Position numbers and translations under genes: made by a program. DNA of 28,839 nt from Candidatus Firestoneibacteriota bacterium (GTDB lineage Bacteria > JACRDZ01). Positions 1-8,932 of the stretch are shown here, one piece after another. The stretch covers positions 1 to 28,839 of the forward strand of contig JACRDZ010000040.1 in NCBI GenBank assembly GCA_016212735.1, given 5' to 3'. The number at the start of each line of letters is the position of its first letter. Position 1 is the stretch's first letter. Under the pieces are notes generated by a model. That model did no database searches and was not told the origin of the DNA. It saw only the letters and a program-made list of their open reading frames with translations.

Positions 1-1
1 A

Positions 2-754
2 GGTGAAGAAGGTTTAAAAAAATCAATAGTAGTGGTTGCCACATCAGATCAGCCGCCTCTGGTTAGAATTAGGGCAGCACTAATAGCATCAACTATTGCT
101 GAATTCTTTAGAGATCAAGGAAAAAATGTATTACTTATGATGGATTCAGTCACCAGATTCGCAATGGCACAAAGAGAGATTGGTCTTTCAATTGGAGAGC
201 CTCCAACCTCAAGAGGATACCCTCCATCAGTATTTAATTTTCTTCCAAAATTGCTGGAACGAGCAGGAACACATACGGAAAAGGGAAGTATTACAGGACT
301 TTATACTGTTCTTGTTGAAGGTGATGATATGAATGATCCTATTGCTGATTGTGTTAGATCAATTCTCGATGGACATGTTGTTTTATCACGCAATCTTGCA
401 TCAAAAAATCATTATCCTGCTATTGATATATTGCAAAGCGTTAGCCGAGTCATGCCTGATATTACATCATATGAACATCAAGGTGCATCGGCAAAATTCA
501 AAGAAATTCTTTCGATTTACAGAGAATCGGAAGATTTGATTAATATTGGTGCATATGTATCAGGCGCAAATTCAAAAATCGATAATGCACTTAAGTATAT
601 TGATAAAATTCAAAGCTATTTACGACAACCGGTTAATCAGGGAATTAATTTTAAGGAATCCGTTGATGTTTTAATAAAATTATTTAAAGAGGATAATTTG
701 CTGCCAGCAAAAATCAATGCAAGACAAACGAATATGCAATCTATGAGTATATAA
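2..754 (+). CDS. fliI: Flagellar export ATPase FliI, 5'-truncated
   Basis: This is the C-terminal part of the ATPase that powers flagellar type III export at the cytoplasmic face of the basal body. The frame is open from base 2, so the window edge cuts the gene; an apparent GTG start at 32 is internal. About 250 residues remain. They include the very conserved stretch VVATSDQPP, the Walker B strand VLLMMDSVTRFAMAQREIG, and GEPPTSRGYPPSVF, which match the FliI/YscN/F1-beta ATPase family. The Walker A motif lies upstream of the window. The stop codon overlaps the fliJ start by one base (TAATG), so the two are translationally coupled, as in other flagellar operons. FliI is preferred over a virulence secretion ATPase because every neighbour is flagellar. 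Confidence 0.97.
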   Translation, partial: GEEGLKKSIVVVATSDQPPLVRIRAALIASTIAEFFRDQGKNVLLMMDSVTRFAMAQREIGLSIGEPPTSRGYPPSVFNFLPKLLERAGTHTEKGSITGLYTVLVEGDDMNDPIADCVRSILDGHVVLSRNLASKNHYPAIDILQSVSRVMPDITSYEHQGASAKFKEILSIYRESEDLINIGAYVSGANSKIDNALKYIDKIQSYLRQPVNQGINFKESVDVLIKLFKEDNLLPAKINARQTNMQSMSI

Positions 755-1206
755 TGAAAAAATTTAAATTTAATTTGGAACCGGTTTTAAAAAATTGCAA
801 ATTTAAAGAAGATATTTTAAAGACGGGGCTGGCAGAAAAAGAAAAAAAGTTTCAAACTGAAAAATTTGTACTTATTAAGTTTGAAGAAAATTTAGTAAGC
901 AATTCAATAGCGATGGAAAAAATAAAATTAGCTAATCCAAAAATAGAAATATTAAATCTTTATCAAATATATTTAGATGGTATCAAAAAGAAAATTTTAA
1001 ATCAAAAAAAAATCTTAAATTTATTGCTTGATGATCTTAATAAAACGAGATTGCAGCTATTAGAAATTATTAAGCAGCGCAAAGTGCTTCAAAAACTTAA
1101 AGAAAAAAAAATGGAAATTTATAATTATGAGCTAAACAAATTTGAACAGAATATTTTAGATGAAATTGGAATTATACAATTTAATAGAAAAAATTTGGGA
1201 GTTTAA
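754..1206 (+). CDS. fliJ: FliJ-like export chaperone / stalk protein
   Basis: This 150-residue protein is rich in lysine, glutamate and leucine with hydrophobic heptads over nearly its whole length, so it should form a long antiparallel coiled coil. FliJ is the central stalk of the FliI ring and links it to FlhA. Sequence conservation in the family is low. The call rests on length, predicted coiled coil, and position directly after fliI with a one-base overlap. The next gene starts immediately after the stop, and its ribosome-binding site (GGGAG near 1197) lies inside the end of this gene. Confidence 0.85.
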   Translation: MKKFKFNLEPVLKNCKFKEDILKTGLAEKEKKFQTEKFVLIKFEENLVSNSIAMEKIKLANPKIEILNLYQIYLDGIKKKILNQKKILNLLLDDLNKTRLQLLEIIKQRKVLQKLKEKKMEIYNYELNKFEQNILDEIGIIQFNRKNLGV

Positions 1207-1761
1207 ATGTTAGGAAAAATCGGAAGTATTCTCACATCAATATTATTAAGCTTTTTTTTGTTTGCAATTTTAACTGGCAGATTAAGTGATTTGCTTATGC
1301 CATCTCTTAAAAAAATACTGGGTAATGTGAGCAATGAAAATGAAAAAAAGGCTGATTTAAATGATCTTGAACAAGATTACTACAAATTTATCACAAAAAT
1401 AAAAGAAAATGAAAAAAAAATAGAAACAGCTGATTTCTTCTTAGATAGAACAGCTGAAAGAGTAGATCATAAAATAAAAATAATGAACGAATTGGAACAA
1501 AAATTGATAAATGATTCCCAAGCACTGCAAAAACTTCTTGAAGAAAAAAAAACACATGATGATGATAACATTAGTACCCTTACAAAACTTTATGCAAATA
1601 TGCCAGACGATGAAGCAGCTGCAATTATTAACAAAATTGATGAAACATTAGCATTAAAAATTCTTAAAAAAATTAAAACAGATAAAGCAGCAGCTATCCT
1701 TAGTCTATTGCGTACCGATGAAGCTGTTAGGCTATCCAATAAACTTGCACAATTAAAATAA
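1207..1761 (+). CDS. MotE-like flagellar chaperone with MgtE-N-type C-terminal domain
   Basis: This 184-residue protein has one N-terminal membrane anchor (about residues 7-32). A charged coiled-coil region follows (about 45-115). The C-terminal domain (about 120-182) reads TKLYANMPDDEAAAII, then LALKILKKIKTDKAAAIL, then LRTDEAVRLSNKL. These repeats of 'M.. .. AA.IL..L' are typical of the MgtE intracellular N-terminal domain also found in FliG-like and MotE proteins. In rhizobia MotE is a periplasmic chaperone for MotC; in other phyla a protein of this shape sits between fliJ and fliK, as here. The function is inferred from architecture and position, not from experiment. The ribosome-binding site GGGAG lies 5 bases before the ATG. 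Confidence 0.75.
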   Translation: MLGKIGSILTSILLSFFLFAILTGRLSDLLMPSLKKILGNVSNENEKKADLNDLEQDYYKFITKIKENEKKIETADFFLDRTAERVDHKIKIMNELEQKLINDSQALQKLLEEKKTHDDDNISTLTKLYANMPDDEAAAIINKIDETLALKILKKIKTDKAAAILSLLRTDEAVRLSNKLAQLK

Positions 1762-1772
1762 GGAAGATAAAT

Positions 1773-3758
1773 ATGATGATTTCGAATAATAGTATTCAAC
1801 AATTAAATAATAAAACAAACATCAACAATCTCTTTCCTTGTGAAGATACTGTTTTTTTAAATTTCGAAGAGTTTAATGAAATTTTAACATTATTATCCGG
1901 TGAGACATTTTCATATGATACAACATTAGAATCTCAATTCACTCAAAACATTGAACAAATTGATAAAAAATCAACGGAAACCGGTTCAATTATAGTTGAC
2001 GATTTAACTTTGAACGTTCCTCTAATTACATTTTTAAATTTACTTTCAGCATCATCTAATATAATAAATTTAGATTTAAATATAAATTCAGAAAACAATT
2101 TAATACAAACTAAAAAATCCGATGTTCATCCTATTGATTATCCTGATAAGGATACAGAGGTATTAGTTACAACTCAAAAATCATTGCTAAATTTCGAAAA
2201 TAATATTGAGTCAAACAATAAAATCTCAACAACTGGAATTTCTTTAGAGAAAAAGGATTCTATTAAATCAAAATACGAAAATAGAAATCATATTACTGAT
2301 AATGTTATTTTAAATATTGATTTGTCACAAATCTCAAATATTATCACTACTGAAAATGATAGAAAACAAAACAATAAAATCACATTAATAAATGAAAATG
2401 AATCTGATATCACATGTTCTTCAATAATATATAAAGAAACAGATTTAAACAATATTAACGATGAATCTAAAATAACTGATAAAAATATACAAACTATACA
2501 ATCTCAATCTTCACCATTTTATAGTTCTAAAAAAATAAACATAATAAATTCAAATGAAAAACATATTAATCAATCAGCTAAAAATAATTCCGGAACTTTA
2601 TCGGCGAATGAAATAACTGGAGAAAACATCGATAAAGATATTAATAATGATACATTGATTAAGAAACAGATAAAAGAAAAAATCCTCTCAATCCCTTTAA
2701 ATGATTTTAAAATTTCTAAAATTGAAAATTCGGAAACAATCAAAACAGATAATGTTATTTTAAATATTGATTTGTCACAAATATCAAATATTATCACTAC
2801 TGAAAATGATAGAAAACAAAACAATAAAATCACATTAATAAATGAAAATGAATCTGATATCACATGTTCTTCAATAATATATAAAGAAACAGATTTAAAC
2901 AATATTAACGATGGATCTAAAATAACTGATAAAAATATACAAACTATACAATCTCAATCTTCACCATTTTATAGTTCTAAAAAAATAAACATAATAAATT
3001 CAAATGAAAAACATATTAATCAATCAGTTAAAAATAATTCCGGAACTTTATCGGCGAATGAAATAACTGAAAAAAACATCGATAATGATTTTAATATTTT
3101 AAATTTGTTAAATAAATTTAATAAAATAAATATTATCACAAATACTGCAAATCAAAATATTGAAAAATTATCAATAAGTGATAAAGATATTAATAATGAT
3201 ACATTGATTAAGAAACAGATAAAAGAAAAAATCCTCTCAATCCCTTTAAATGATTTTAAAATTTCTAAAATTGAAAATGCAGAAACAATCAAAACAGATT
3301 CCAATATTACAAATATTACAAAACCTGAAAAACAGGAACATATCTTATCTCAAATAACAGATCAAATTAAAAAAATTACTAATACAAATCGTTCTGAAGT
3401 AAATTTTGAATTACAACCTGAATCATTAGGACGCATAAATCTAAAATTAGTGATAGAAAATAAAATTTTATATGCAAAATTTATAGTTATGAATACAGAT
3501 GTAAAAGAAATAGTTGAAAATAATATTTCCGAATTAAAAACAGCTTTAGAGCAGCATTCAATTATTTTAGATAAAATAAATGTCAATGTTGAAAAGCACT
3601 CTGATAATAGTAATTTTTCAACAAAACAAAATTTTCCTGATAAAAATAATTCATATAGTGAAAATTCATATTTTAAAAAAAGTTTATATAAAGAAAAAGG
3701 AGATAATAATAAAAAATTAAAAAAACAAAAATATGATTTTCTTGATTTATGGACATAA
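1773..3758 (+). CDS. fliK: Flagellar hook-length control protein FliK with internal duplication
   Basis: FliK is secreted while the hook grows, measures its length, and switches the export gate (FlhB) to filament substrates. The C-terminal Flg_hook domain is visible at about residues 535-620 (VNFELQPESLGRINLKLVIE, then ALEQHSIILDKINVNVE). The rest of the 661 residues is low-complexity sequence rich in Asn, Ile, Lys and Ser, as expected for the ruler part. Residues 176-325 are repeated almost exactly at 326-508, the second copy carrying 33 extra residues. The start is chosen at the first ATG of an ATGATG pair behind AAGGAAG. The gene lies between the motE-like gene and flgD, its usual place. 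Confidence 0.93.
   Translation: MMISNNSIQQLNNKTNINNLFPCEDTVFLNFEEFNEILTLLSGETFSYDTTLESQFTQNIEQIDKKSTETGSIIVDDLTLNVPLITFLNLLSASSNIINLDLNINSENNLIQTKKSDVHPIDYPDKDTEVLVTTQKSLLNFENNIESNNKISTTGISLEKKDSIKSKYENRNHITDNVILNIDLSQISNIITTENDRKQNNKITLINENESDITCSSIIYKETDLNNINDESKITDKNIQTIQSQSSPFYSSKKINIINSNEKHINQSAKNNSGTLSANEITGENIDKDINNDTLIKKQIKEKILSIPLNDFKISKIENSETIKTDNVILNIDLSQISNIITTENDRKQNNKITLINENESDITCSSIIYKETDLNNINDGSKITDKNIQTIQSQSSPFYSSKKINIINSNEKHINQSVKNNSGTLSANEITEKNIDNDFNILNLLNKFNKINIITNTANQNIEKLSISDKDINNDTLIKKQIKEKILSIPLNDFKISKIENAETIKTDSNITNITKPEKQEHILSQITDQIKKITNTNRSEVNFELQPESLGRINLKLVIENKILYAKFIVMNTDVKEIVENNISELKTALEQHSIILDKINVNVEKHSDNSNFSTKQNFPDKNNSYSENSYFKKSLYKEKGDNNKKLKKQKYDFLDLWT
2298..3296 (+). 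repeat. Tandem in-frame duplication inside fliK
   Basis: Copy 1 runs from 2298 to 2747 (450 bases) and copy 2 from 2748 to 3296 (549 bases). Both begin GATAATGTTATTTTAAATAT and end AACAATCAAAACA. By eye the aligned parts differ at about seven positions. The 99-base size difference is one block present only in copy 2, after the codons for NID. At its edges both sides carry GATA, so copy 1 looks like copy 2 with a deletion between GATA microhomologies. Both lengths are multiples of three and the frame is kept. Confidence 0.95.
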
Positions 3759-3784
3759 AAAAAACAAGAAAAAGGAGACGGCAA

Positions 3785-4240
3785 ATGTCAATCAACGCAG
3801 TATCATCAAATACTACAAATAATTTAAATGAAAAAAACAATGCTTCGCAGGTAAAATCTTTAGGATTTAATGATTTCATGAAAATTTTAATTACTGAATT
3901 AAACCATCAGAATCCATTGGACCCAATGGACAATAAGGAATTCATAGCTCAAACAGCTCAATTCGCATCATTAAGTCAAATGCAGAGTTTAAACAGTTCA
4001 TTCCAAAATTTATCAAACATCGAACAAATAGCTAATAATTCACTTAGCGCAAGTTTTATTGGTAAAAACATTAAATTTATACAAAACAAAGAAGGAGAAA
4101 ATATTTCAGTTGAAAGTTATTCAGAAGGAACAGTTAGCGGAGTAACATTTAAGAATAATTTACCTTATTTTATTGTCAACAATCAATCAATCCCATTTGA
4201 CAATATTACAGAAGTTTATGTTAATGAAAATCAAAATTAA
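3785..4240 (+). CDS. flgD: Flagellar hook cap protein FlgD
   Basis: FlgD caps the growing hook and directs FlgE assembly. The diagnostic N-terminal half is clear: GFNDFMKILITELNHQNPLDPMDNKEFIAQ followed by TAQFASLSQMQ, written here only to show the match to the family's conserved core at residues about 27-70. The protein is 151 residues. It lacks the large Tudor/Ig-like insert of the enterobacterial protein and resembles the short Bacillus form. An upstream in-frame ATG at 3749 would overlap fliK and has no ribosome-binding site. The ATG at 3785 follows AAGGAGACGG and is preferred. Confidence 0.93.
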   Translation: MSINAVSSNTTNNLNEKNNASQVKSLGFNDFMKILITELNHQNPLDPMDNKEFIAQTAQFASLSQMQSLNSSFQNLSNIEQIANNSLSASFIGKNIKFIQNKEGENISVESYSEGTVSGVTFKNNLPYFIVNNQSIPFDNITEVYVNENQN

Positions 4241-4257
4241 ATAGGAGGGCTTTTATT

Positions 4258-5499
4258 ATGATGAGATCATTGTTTTCAGGTGTTTCAGGACTTCGTAACC
4301 ATCAAATGTTTCTGGATGTAATTGGTAACAATATAGCGAATGTTAACACAATGGGCTTTAAAAGCAGCAGAGTAACATTTAAGGATACTCTTAACCAAAC
4401 TATCAAAGGAGCTGCAATCCCAGACAATGGGAAAGGCGGTACAAATGCACAGCAAGTTGGTTTTGGTACAAGTGTAGGTAGTATTGATACAATGTTTTCA
4501 CAAGGAAGCTTACAATCAACAGGTGTATCAACAGATCTTGCAATTCAAGGGGATAGTTTTTTTGTTTTATCTGATGGGAATAGCAAATATTTTTCAAGAG
4601 GCGGTGCTTTTTCATTGGATTCAGTCGGGAATATGGTTGATCCGCGAACAGGTCTTATTGTTCAAGGTAAAATGGCAACAGACGGAACAATTTCTGCCAG
4701 TGCATCGGTTGAAAATATTTCAATACCAAAAAATATTACTTCCAGGCCAAATCCAACAACAGCAGTCACGATTAAAGGTAATCTGGATTCTGATGCAGCT
4801 GATGGTGACCAGGCAATTTCATCCTATGTTGTTTATGACTCACTTGGAACCCCAATTACACTAACAACTGCATTTACATGGGATGAGACAAATTCCGAAT
4901 GGGATTATACAATTACAGCCCCAGCAGGAGCATCGTTCGTTAGCGGAGATACAGGAAGCATTACATTTGATGCAGATGGTAAAATTGCAACAGGTTCACC
5001 GACAACAGTTGAAATAGCACCAGGTACAGGAGCTGCGAATATTAATATAGCATTAAATTTTGGTACTATTGGAGATACTGACGGCATAACTGGATATGCA
5101 TCAGCATCATCAATTGCTCTGGATAGTCAAGATGGGTTCAAATCAGGAATATTAAAAAATTTCTCTATTGGCGGAGATGGAAGCATAAACGGAATATTTG
5201 ATAATGGACAATCACAGTTATTGGCAATAATGGTTTTAGCTAATTTTAATAATCCAGGCGGACTTGTAAAAGAGGGTGACAATGTGTTTTCACCATCTGC
5301 CAACTCAGGGACTGAAAATGTTGTAGATGCTAATTTAAGCGGAAGCACTATTGCAGCAGGAGCTCTGGAAATGTCCAGCGTTGATCTTGCTCAAGAGTTT
5401 ACAAACATGATTATTGCGCAAAGAGGTTTTCAAGCAAATTCAAGAATAATAACGACATCGGATGAAATATTACAAGAATTAGTTAACTTAAAAAGATAG
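4258..5499 (+). CDS. flgE: Flagellar hook protein FlgE
   Basis: This is the structural subunit of the hook, exported by the flagellar type III system and assembled under the FlgD cap. The N-terminal rod/hook motif (SLFSGVSGLRNHQMFLDVIG, then NNIANVNTMGFKSSR) and the C-terminal motif (SVDLAQEFTNMIIAQRGFQA, then NSRIITTSDEILQELVNLKR) are both complete. The central FlgE D1/D2 region carries 'VYDSLGTPI', typical of the family. Length is 413 residues. No cysteine is present, so the hook cannot form the lysinoalanine cross-links known from spirochetes. A strong site GGAGGG at 4244-4249 precedes an ATGATG start. Base composition is visibly less AT-rich than in fliK, as expected for an abundant structural protein. 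Confidence 0.97.
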   Translation: MMRSLFSGVSGLRNHQMFLDVIGNNIANVNTMGFKSSRVTFKDTLNQTIKGAAIPDNGKGGTNAQQVGFGTSVGSIDTMFSQGSLQSTGVSTDLAIQGDSFFVLSDGNSKYFSRGGAFSLDSVGNMVDPRTGLIVQGKMATDGTISASASVENISIPKNITSRPNPTTAVTIKGNLDSDAADGDQAISSYVVYDSLGTPITLTTAFTWDETNSEWDYTITAPAGASFVSGDTGSITFDADGKIATGSPTTVEIAPGTGAANINIALNFGTIGDTDGITGYASASSIALDSQDGFKSGILKNFSIGGDGSINGIFDNGQSQLLAIMVLANFNNPGGLVKEGDNVFSPSANSGTENVVDANLSGSTIAAGALEMSSVDLAQEFTNMIIAQRGFQANSRIITTSDEILQELVNLKR

Positions 5500-5526
5500 C
5501 AAATAATTAAATAAAAAAAGGTTATT

Positions 5527-6024
5527 ATGGCAGAAGAAACTAATAATAAAGACGAAAAAATTAAAAAATCAAAACCCAAGGGATCAATACCATGGTTAAT
5601 TTTATCTTATTTAAATATACTTCTTTTTATAGGATCGATTACTTATTTTGCCATAGATTTATCTCAAAAATATGAATCAGCATCTAAATCCGAACAAATT
5701 GAAAATAGTTCGCGAGGATGGGGAGAAAAGCATCTCGATTCCGGTTTAATAGTTACTAATTTAGCAGATACAGAAATTCAATATTTTATAAAAACTAAAT
5801 TAAAACTTGAACCGGATGAATATTTACTGCATGAAGAGGCTAATAATAAAATTCCTCAAATTAGAGATATTGCAATTACTGTTTTTTCTCAAAAAAAAAC
5901 AAATGATATTAAATCTGCTGCAGGTAAAAATAAATTAAAAAAAGAATTATTAAAATACATTAACAATAATTTAATTTCAGGACGTTTTAAAAATATTCTT
6001 TTCACAGAATTTGCTATTAAATAA
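5527..6024 (+). CDS. fliL: Flagellar basal body-associated protein FliL
   Basis: This 165-residue single-pass inner-membrane protein has a lysine-rich cytoplasmic tail (about residues 1-21), a membrane helix (about 22-45) and a periplasmic domain. The periplasmic part contains LADTEIQYFIKTKLKLEPD, then IPQIRDIAITVFSQKKTNDI and a final LKKELLKYINNNL, which follow the FliL pattern. FliL surrounds the stator units and stabilises torque generation. It directly follows flgE; the flbD, motA and motB genes often found between them are absent. The assignment rests on topology, domain pattern and its position before fliM. Confidence 0.9.
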   Translation: MAEETNNKDEKIKKSKPKGSIPWLILSYLNILLFIGSITYFAIDLSQKYESASKSEQIENSSRGWGEKHLDSGLIVTNLADTEIQYFIKTKLKLEPDEYLLHEEANNKIPQIRDIAITVFSQKKTNDIKSAAGKNKLKKELLKYINNNLISGRFKNILFTEFAIK

Positions 6025-6036
6025 TAAGAGGTAACT

Positions 6037-7038
6037 ATGAGCGATATATTATCACAAGAAGAAGTTGAAAAACTATATAACAAAGCGATAGAAGGTGAAT
6101 TAAATAAAACAGTTAAACCCGAAAAGACAGAGCCTAGTGTAATACATTATAATTTTCAACGTCCGACACGTTTTAATAAAGACCAGATACGCACCATACA
6201 ATTACTGCATGATACATTTGCCGGATTATATCACAATTTATTAAGTTCCTATTTACGCTGTTCAATAAGTGTTAATTTAATTGCTGTTGATCAATTAATT
6301 TATTCTGAATATATTTCTTCAGTTGGGAATCCTTCTTTAATTAATATAATTACCATGGAGCCATTAAAAGGACAGGCTATCCTGGAAATAAATCAATCAC
6401 TGGCTTTTGCTTTTTTTGATCGTTTACTCGGAGGAGTTGGGCTAAAGTATAATAAATCCAGAGAATTCACTGAAATAGAAAAAGTTGTAATTAAAAAAAT
6501 AGTTGATGAAGTTTTAATTACTCTTGAAAATGCATGGAAACATGTTATTGATATAAAAACTCAGGTAAAAAAAACTGAAACTAATCCTCAATTTGTTCAA
6601 GTTGTTTCACCTGAAACGACTGTTATTCTAATAACATTTGAAATAAAAATTGATGATACATCAGGACTTATAAGCATATGTCTTCCCTACCCTGTTCTTG
6701 AGCCAATTCAAATGAAATTAAGTTCGAGAAATTGGTTCATTTTTAAAGACAAGACACCATCTTTTCAAAAAGATAATAAAATAGAAAAAAAATTGCATTC
6801 TTCAAAATTAGATGTACAGGCTTTTCTTGGAACAATATTAATAAAAGCAAAAGATGTACTTGAATTAAAACCGGGAGATATTATTAAACTTGATACAAAA
6901 GTCAATGATTTGATAAGAGTAGATGTTGAAGGACTTCCTGAATTTTATGCACGTCCGGGATTATTAAACAGCAGAAATTCAATACAAATTCAAAAACAAA
7001 TATCTAAAGATGAAAGGCTGGATTGCTATGGACAATGA
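6037..7038 (+). CDS. fliM: Flagellar motor switch protein FliM
   Basis: FliM forms the middle of the cytoplasmic C-ring and binds phospho-CheY to switch rotation. The N-terminal CheY-binding peptide is recognisable ([12 protein letters not shown]). It is followed by the FliM middle domain (FNRDQ-like [22 protein letters not shown] at about 127-130) and a C-terminal SpoA domain ([20 protein letters not shown]). Length is 333 residues, normal for the family. The start follows AAGAGG. The last codons overlap the fliN start, so the two switch proteins are probably translated in coupling. The CheY-binding peptide implies a chemotaxis system elsewhere in the genome. Confidence 0.97.
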   Translation: MSDILSQEEVEKLYNKAIEGELNKTVKPEKTEPSVIHYNFQRPTRFNKDQIRTIQLLHDTFAGLYHNLLSSYLRCSISVNLIAVDQLIYSEYISSVGNPSLINIITMEPLKGQAILEINQSLAFAFFDRLLGGVGLKYNKSREFTEIEKVVIKKIVDEVLITLENAWKHVIDIKTQVKKTETNPQFVQVVSPETTVILITFEIKIDDTSGLISICLPYPVLEPIQMKLSSRNWFIFKDKTPSFQKDNKIEKKLHSSKLDVQAFLGTILIKAKDVLELKPGDIIKLDTKVNDLIRVDVEGLPEFYARPGLLNSRNSIQIQKQISKDERLDCYGQ

Positions 7039-7447
7039 AAAAAATAATACAAATAACACGAGCGCAACATCCCAGGAAACTTCTAATGCAGATACAAAAA
7101 AACAAAATGCACAGGCATCATCTGTTTTTCCTCCATTAAAAGAAGAAGCTCAAAATACACAAAAAGATATTGCCAACCTCGAACTATTAATGGATATCTC
7201 ATTACCTATTTCTGTTGAACTTGGTCGTACAAAAATGACGATTAAGGACATAGTATGTTTAACACCCGGAGCAATAATTGAATTAAACAAATTTGCAGGT
7301 GAGCCATTGGATATTCTTGTAAATTCAAAGCCTATTGCTAAAGGTGAAGTTGTTGTAATTGATGAAAATTTCGGAATTCGTATTATTGAAACTACTGATC
7401 ATCAAGAAAAAATGAAAAATAATATAGAACAAAAATCTCAAAAATAA
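7028..7447 (+). CDS. fliN: Flagellar motor switch protein FliN
   Basis: FliN makes the base of the C-ring and helps dock FliH-FliI. The SpoA domain fills the C-terminal half ([20 protein letters not shown], then [19 protein letters not shown] and [14 protein letters not shown]). The first 55 or so residues are low complexity (Asn, Thr, Gln), a linker often seen in FliN. An in-frame ATG at 7010 would extend it by six residues. The ATG at 7028 is preferred because AAAGG lies 10 bases upstream, giving an 11-base overlap with fliM. It is the short single-domain form, not FliY with a CheC domain. A repeat arm starts at the base after its stop. Confidence 0.95.
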   Translation: MDNEKNNTNNTSATSQETSNADTKKQNAQASSVFPPLKEEAQNTQKDIANLELLMDISLPISVELGRTKMTIKDIVCLTPGAIIELNKFAGEPLDILVNSKPIAKGEVVVIDENFGIRIIETTDHQEKMKNNIEQKSQK

Positions 7448-7478
7448 ATTAGATTCTTCGCTTCGCTCAGAATAACAT
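7448..7478 (+). repeat. Dispersed repeat, left arm, between fliN and fliO
   Basis: The copy starts ATTAGATTCTTCGCTTCGCT directly after the fliN stop codon and ends AACAT. It matches the left arms at 15293 and 28792 at nearly every base. No right arm follows, so this is a half element inside the operon. The fliO ribosome-binding site (GGAG, 7488-7491) lies just beyond it. Confidence 0.9.
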
Positions 7479-7498
7479 CTTTACATTGGAGTACTTAA

Positions 7499-7858
7499 AT
7501 GGATACAACACAACTTAGCAATGATTTGTTTAAGCTTACTGATTCAGCAGCAAATTTATCAGCAGATACAGGTTCTTCAAGTTCATTTATTCCTTTAATT
7601 ATTTCTCTTTGTATTATTTTGGGAGTTATTTTTTTAATTCTTGGAATTATAAAAAAATATAATGGTAAAAAATATTTAGAAAAATTTTTTAATATTGATA
7701 CATTATCCTCATCGCCAATAAAAATTGTTTCAAAAATATCGGTAGGATCAAAAAAACAATTATTATTAGTAAAAATAAATGATAAGGAATTATTACTTGG
7801 AGTGACTGAAAATAATATCAATCTATTATCTCAATCCGAATCAAAAGAGGAAAAGTAA
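7499..7858 (+). CDS. fliO: Flagellar protein FliO
   Basis: FliO is a scaffold needed for assembling the FliP-FliR export gate. The protein has 119 residues: a short polar N-terminus, one membrane helix (about residues 29-52), then a small cytoplasmic domain with KIVSKISVGSKKQLLLVKI and LLLGVTENNI. That last pattern ('..v.vg.kq.l.lv.v....lllGvt...i.ll') is the hallmark of FliO. It starts behind GGAG, after a 51-base gap that holds a repeat arm, and sits 3 bases before fliP, its usual partner. Confidence 0.92.
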   Translation: MDTTQLSNDLFKLTDSAANLSADTGSSSSFIPLIISLCIILGVIFLILGIIKKYNGKKYLEKFFNIDTLSSSPIKIVSKISVGSKKQLLLVKINDKELLLGVTENNINLLSQSESKEEK

Positions 7859-7861
7859 ATA

Positions 7862-8623
7862 ATGTATAAAAAATATTTTTTTTATTCAATTGTATTAATA
7901 TGCATATTTAGCTTTTCATCCAATATTTATGCTGCAAATGCTATTTCTATACCAAAATTAAGTTTCGGTTCATCATCACCTGCAGCAAATCAAGATGATA
8001 TGAGTTTAGTATTACAAATCCTTTTTTTATTAACAATATTAAGTCTTGCACCTGCTATATTAATTATGGTTACATCATTCACAAGAATTATTGTGTCACT
8101 TTCATTTTTACGTCACGCAATTGGAGTGCCACAGGTTCCACCTAATCAAATTTTAATCGGGCTTGCTCTTATTCTCACTTTTTTTATTATGAGCCCTATC
8201 GGGACTCAAGTAAACAATGAAGCTCTTCAGCCATATCTGGAGAAGAAAATCACACAAACTGAAGCTTTTGAAAAAGCTCTTTTACCAATAAGAAAATTTA
8301 TGTTTAGACAAACAAGGGAAACTGATATGGCATTGATGATAAAATTATCCAAAACTCCAAAACCAAAAAATTTTTCTGAAATTGGAACTCTTGTTTTGAT
8401 ACCAGCTTTTGTAATCAGTGAATTAAAAACAGCATTTCAAATCGGATTTATGTTATACATTCCTTTTTTAATTATAGATATGGTTGTTTCATGTATTTTA
8501 ATGTCAATGGGAATGGTTATGTTACCACCGATAATGATTTCATTACCATTTAAATTATTGCTTTTTATTATGGCTGACGGTTGGCATTTAATAACTCAAT
8601 CATTGGTAAATGGATTTCATTAA
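7862..8623 (+). CDS. fliP: Flagellar export gate protein FliP
   Basis: FliP forms, with FliQ and FliR, the helical export pore at the centre of the MS ring. A cleavable signal peptide is visible (MYKKYFFYSIVLICIFSFSS, ending near NIYAANA). The family signature follows at about residues 60-115: VTSFTRIIVSLSFLRHAIG, then VPPNQILIGLALILTFFIMS. Further conserved blocks are FMFRQTRETDMALM and the C-terminal DMVVSCILMSMGMVMLPP. Length is 253 residues, typical of the family. It lies in the order fliO-fliP-fliQ-fliR-flhB-flhA. Confidence 0.98.
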   Translation: MYKKYFFYSIVLICIFSFSSNIYAANAISIPKLSFGSSSPAANQDDMSLVLQILFLLTILSLAPAILIMVTSFTRIIVSLSFLRHAIGVPQVPPNQILIGLALILTFFIMSPIGTQVNNEALQPYLEKKITQTEAFEKALLPIRKFMFRQTRETDMALMIKLSKTPKPKNFSEIGTLVLIPAFVISELKTAFQIGFMLYIPFLIIDMVVSCILMSMGMVMLPPIMISLPFKLLLFIMADGWHLITQSLVNGFH

Positions 8624-8638
8624 AGCAGAAAGGATAAT

Positions 8639-8908
8639 ATGTCACCTGATTTTGTTGTTTCATTTTTACGCGAATCAATATATATGATTCTTGCTTTGAC
8701 AGCGCCCATATTAGGGATAAGCTTAATAACCGGACTTATTGTTAGTATTTTACAAGCTGTAACACAAATTCACGAATCCACTTTGACTTTTGTTCCTAAA
8801 ATGGTTGTAACATTTGCTGCATTATTACTTCTCATGCCATGGATAGCACAAAAAATTTTAAAATTTACTGTTACTATTTTTACAAATTTACCCAGTTTTG
8901 TTAAATAA
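8639..8908 (+). CDS. fliQ: Flagellar export gate protein FliQ
   Basis: This is an 89-residue protein with two membrane helices, the small gate subunit of the export pore. The family pattern is clear: a first helix with LALTAPILGISLITGLIVSI, then LQAVTQIHESTLTFVPK and a second helix with VTFAALLLLMPWIAQKIL. The ribosome-binding site is AGAAAGGA. The stop codon is TAA at 8906-8908. Confidence 0.97.
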   Translation: MSPDFVVSFLRESIYMILALTAPILGISLITGLIVSILQAVTQIHESTLTFVPKMVVTFAALLLLMPWIAQKILKFTVTIFTNLPSFVK

Positions 8909-8932
8909 TGTTAAAAACAAAAGAAAAAAAAT

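Noticed and set aside
2298..3296. The fliK repeats as a CRISPR array or a mobile element.
   Set aside because: There are only two long copies, in frame, without spacers or terminal inverted repeats; this is a simple tandem duplication.
4484..4864. A 126-codon frame within flgE.
   Set aside because: It is a shadow frame of the strongly supported hook protein gene and has no ribosome-binding site or known domain.
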